From contig NZ_FZOQ01000004.1 of NCBI RefSeq assembly GCF_900188175.1, forward strand, positions 216,391 to 280,390: a stretch of DNA of 64,000 nt, given 5' to 3'. The stretch is from Pontibacter ummariensis. GTDB lineage: Bacteria > Bacteroidota > Bacteroidia > Cytophagales > Hymenobacteraceae. Shown in pieces: positions 63,272 through 64,000 of the stretch. The translations under genes and the position numbers were made by a program. Below the pieces are notes generated by a model, which was not told the origin of the DNA, did not search any database, and saw only the letters and a list, made by a program, of their open reading frames with translations. Each line of letters opens with the position of its first letter. The stretch's first letter is position 1.

Positions 63272-63868
63272 ATGATACGACAAGTAAGACTAAGCGCTAT
63301 ATGGGTGTTGGTAGCGGGTATACTTATTAGTAGTTGCTCTGCCACCCGAGAGCAGTCGGTGGAAGACGAACTGACGGATTTTAGAGCTTGGGTAAACGAG
63401 CAGACCTCCGACCTGACTAACCGAACGAAAGAAGACTGGCAGCAGGCCAAACAGGACTTTAGAACGCGTACGGCAGAACTGGATCAGCAGCAGGATAACT
63501 TCTCTGATGAATTAAAAGAAGAGTATAAACAGTTGAAACAGGTCTTTACAGATGCCGACGATGCTTATGAGCGCAGCCTGCGTGATAAGCGCATGAATGA
63601 GTGGGAGCGTAACCTGTTGGAACGGTGGGCCGATATGACCACGATCAATGAAAACAGTGTCGGCGAGGCCTATGCCACTTTTCTGGAAAACGTGCGGTTG
63701 AAAAAGGATGGATGGAACGAGAACGACTGGGAAATGGCTAACATGGTTTTTGAAGAGCTTAACGAGCGAAAAGAGGAAATAGCCGGTAATATTCAAACGG
63801 AGACAGAAGTGAGGATTAAGGCCTTGCAAATGGAGTTTCAGACCCTGCAGAATGCTGCTGCCAGATAG
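63272..63868 (+). CDS. Coiled-coil lipoprotein, family member 2
   Basis: 198 residues from ATG 63272 (AAGGAG six bases before). Lipobox ISSC (Cys21). The mature protein is highly charged and helical (LTNRTKEDWQQAKQDFRTRT, NDWEMANMVFEELNERKEEI). It shares a clear block with the lipoprotein at 44154, so both are one family, though on opposite strands and 19 kb apart. An in-frame upstream start at 63164 lacks export features. An IS element begins about 38 bases after its stop. Confidence 0.75.
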   Translation: MIRQVRLSAIWVLVAGILISSCSATREQSVEDELTDFRAWVNEQTSDLTNRTKEDWQQAKQDFRTRTAELDQQQDNFSDELKEEYKQLKQVFTDADDAYERSLRDKRMNEWERNLLERWADMTTINENSVGEAYATFLENVRLKKDGWNENDWEMANMVFEELNERKEEIAGNIQTETEVRIKALQMEFQTLQNAAAR

Positions 63869-63906
63869 GTTGTGACCCAGTCCGTGTAAAATAGACAAAA
63901 CTTTAA

Positions 63907-64000
63907 GAGGCTGTTTTGATTTCATTTATCTAATTTCTTAAGCATGATATGTATCATGGTAATCTGAATCATGGTCTCGGCTGATTTAGTGCTGCGTTCA
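63907..64000 (-). mobile_element. End of an IS5-type insertion sequence
   Basis: The sequence GAGGCTGTTTTGATTTCATT starting at 63907-63909 looks like the terminal inverted repeat of IS5-family (ISL2/IS1031-type) elements, placed just outside a transposase stop codon, preceded by TTTAA that could be its target. The rest of the element lies beyond the window. Confidence 0.6.
63922..63999 (-). CDS. IS5-type transposase, C-terminal fragment
   Basis: Read on the - strand from the window edge, 25 residues ending in TGA at 63922-63924: ERSTKSAETMIQITMIHIML and KKLDK. This fits the usual C-terminus of IS5-family DDE transposases, (E)SAE(T/A)MI.(I/L)AMIRLML(K/R)(R/K)L. Only the end is visible; whether the gene is intact cannot be told. 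Confidence 0.6.
   Translation of the reverse strand, partial: ERSTKSAETMIQITMIHIMLKKLDK

Overview
The window is chromosomal DNA of a Bacteroidota bacterium, most likely Cytophagales and close to Hymenobacteraceae (Pontibacter-like). The taxonomic clues are gliding-motility genes gldA, gldF, gldG and gldC; a DUF4153 membrane protein, a DUF2027-Smr protein and a DUF2279 protein; SHNLRAP-type histidine kinases; and promoters of the Bacteroidota form TTTG-N17-21-TAnnTTTG in front of the SRP RNA, tRNA-Glu, nupC, guaA and others. No plasmid or phage genes are seen. The only mobile DNA is the end of a probable IS5-type element at the right edge.

Region by region. 1-7.7 kb: a winged-helix regulator, a DUF4153 protein, three small membrane proteins, an ABC ATPase and a 1217-residue ABC-permease/M1-peptidase fusion. 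Two near-identical ACTTTG...CAAAGT palindromes stand in front of the two gene groups, so this looks like one small regulon. 7.7-14.8 kb: two PAS histidine kinases, a single-domain response regulator and a lone TolC-type channel, with gene debris in front. 14.8-21.4 kb: tRNA-Glu(TTC), RNase P RNA and conserved housekeeping or envelope genes. 21.4-26.9 kb: etfB-etfA-bifunctional nuclease operon, a NupC nucleoside transporter and mlaE-mlaF lipid-transport genes without their MCE partner. 27-36.3 kb: two short-chain dehydrogenases around a trpF-like gene, gldA-gldF-gldG, dnaN, a nuclease-like lipoprotein and gldC. 36.5-44 kb: dcd, hemL, a periplasmic-binding protein, guaA, SRP RNA (ffs), a transaldolase-like aldolase and ftsE. 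44-52 kb: a lipoprotein, then surface-polysaccharide genes (DegT aminotransferase, flippase, capsule-type transferase, PseB-like dehydratase, glycosyltransferase). 52-59 kb: ffh and a four-gene phosphorelay operon (CHASE3 kinase, short kinase, response regulator, hybrid kinase whose HPt-like tail lacks its histidine). 59-64 kb: guanine deaminase, secreted proteins, an acyltransferase and a second coiled-coil lipoprotein, ending in the IS fragment.

Functional links: both halves of the signal recognition particle (ffs RNA and ffh) lie 10 kb apart; the gliding ABC transporter genes are contiguous; convergent genes are repeatedly separated by long, near-perfect palindromic terminators. The best candidates for new biology are the palindrome-marked regulon with its transporter-peptidase fusion, and the phosphorelay with the histidine-less HPt tail. 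I found no CRISPR array, toxin-antitoxin pair or recognisable defence system.
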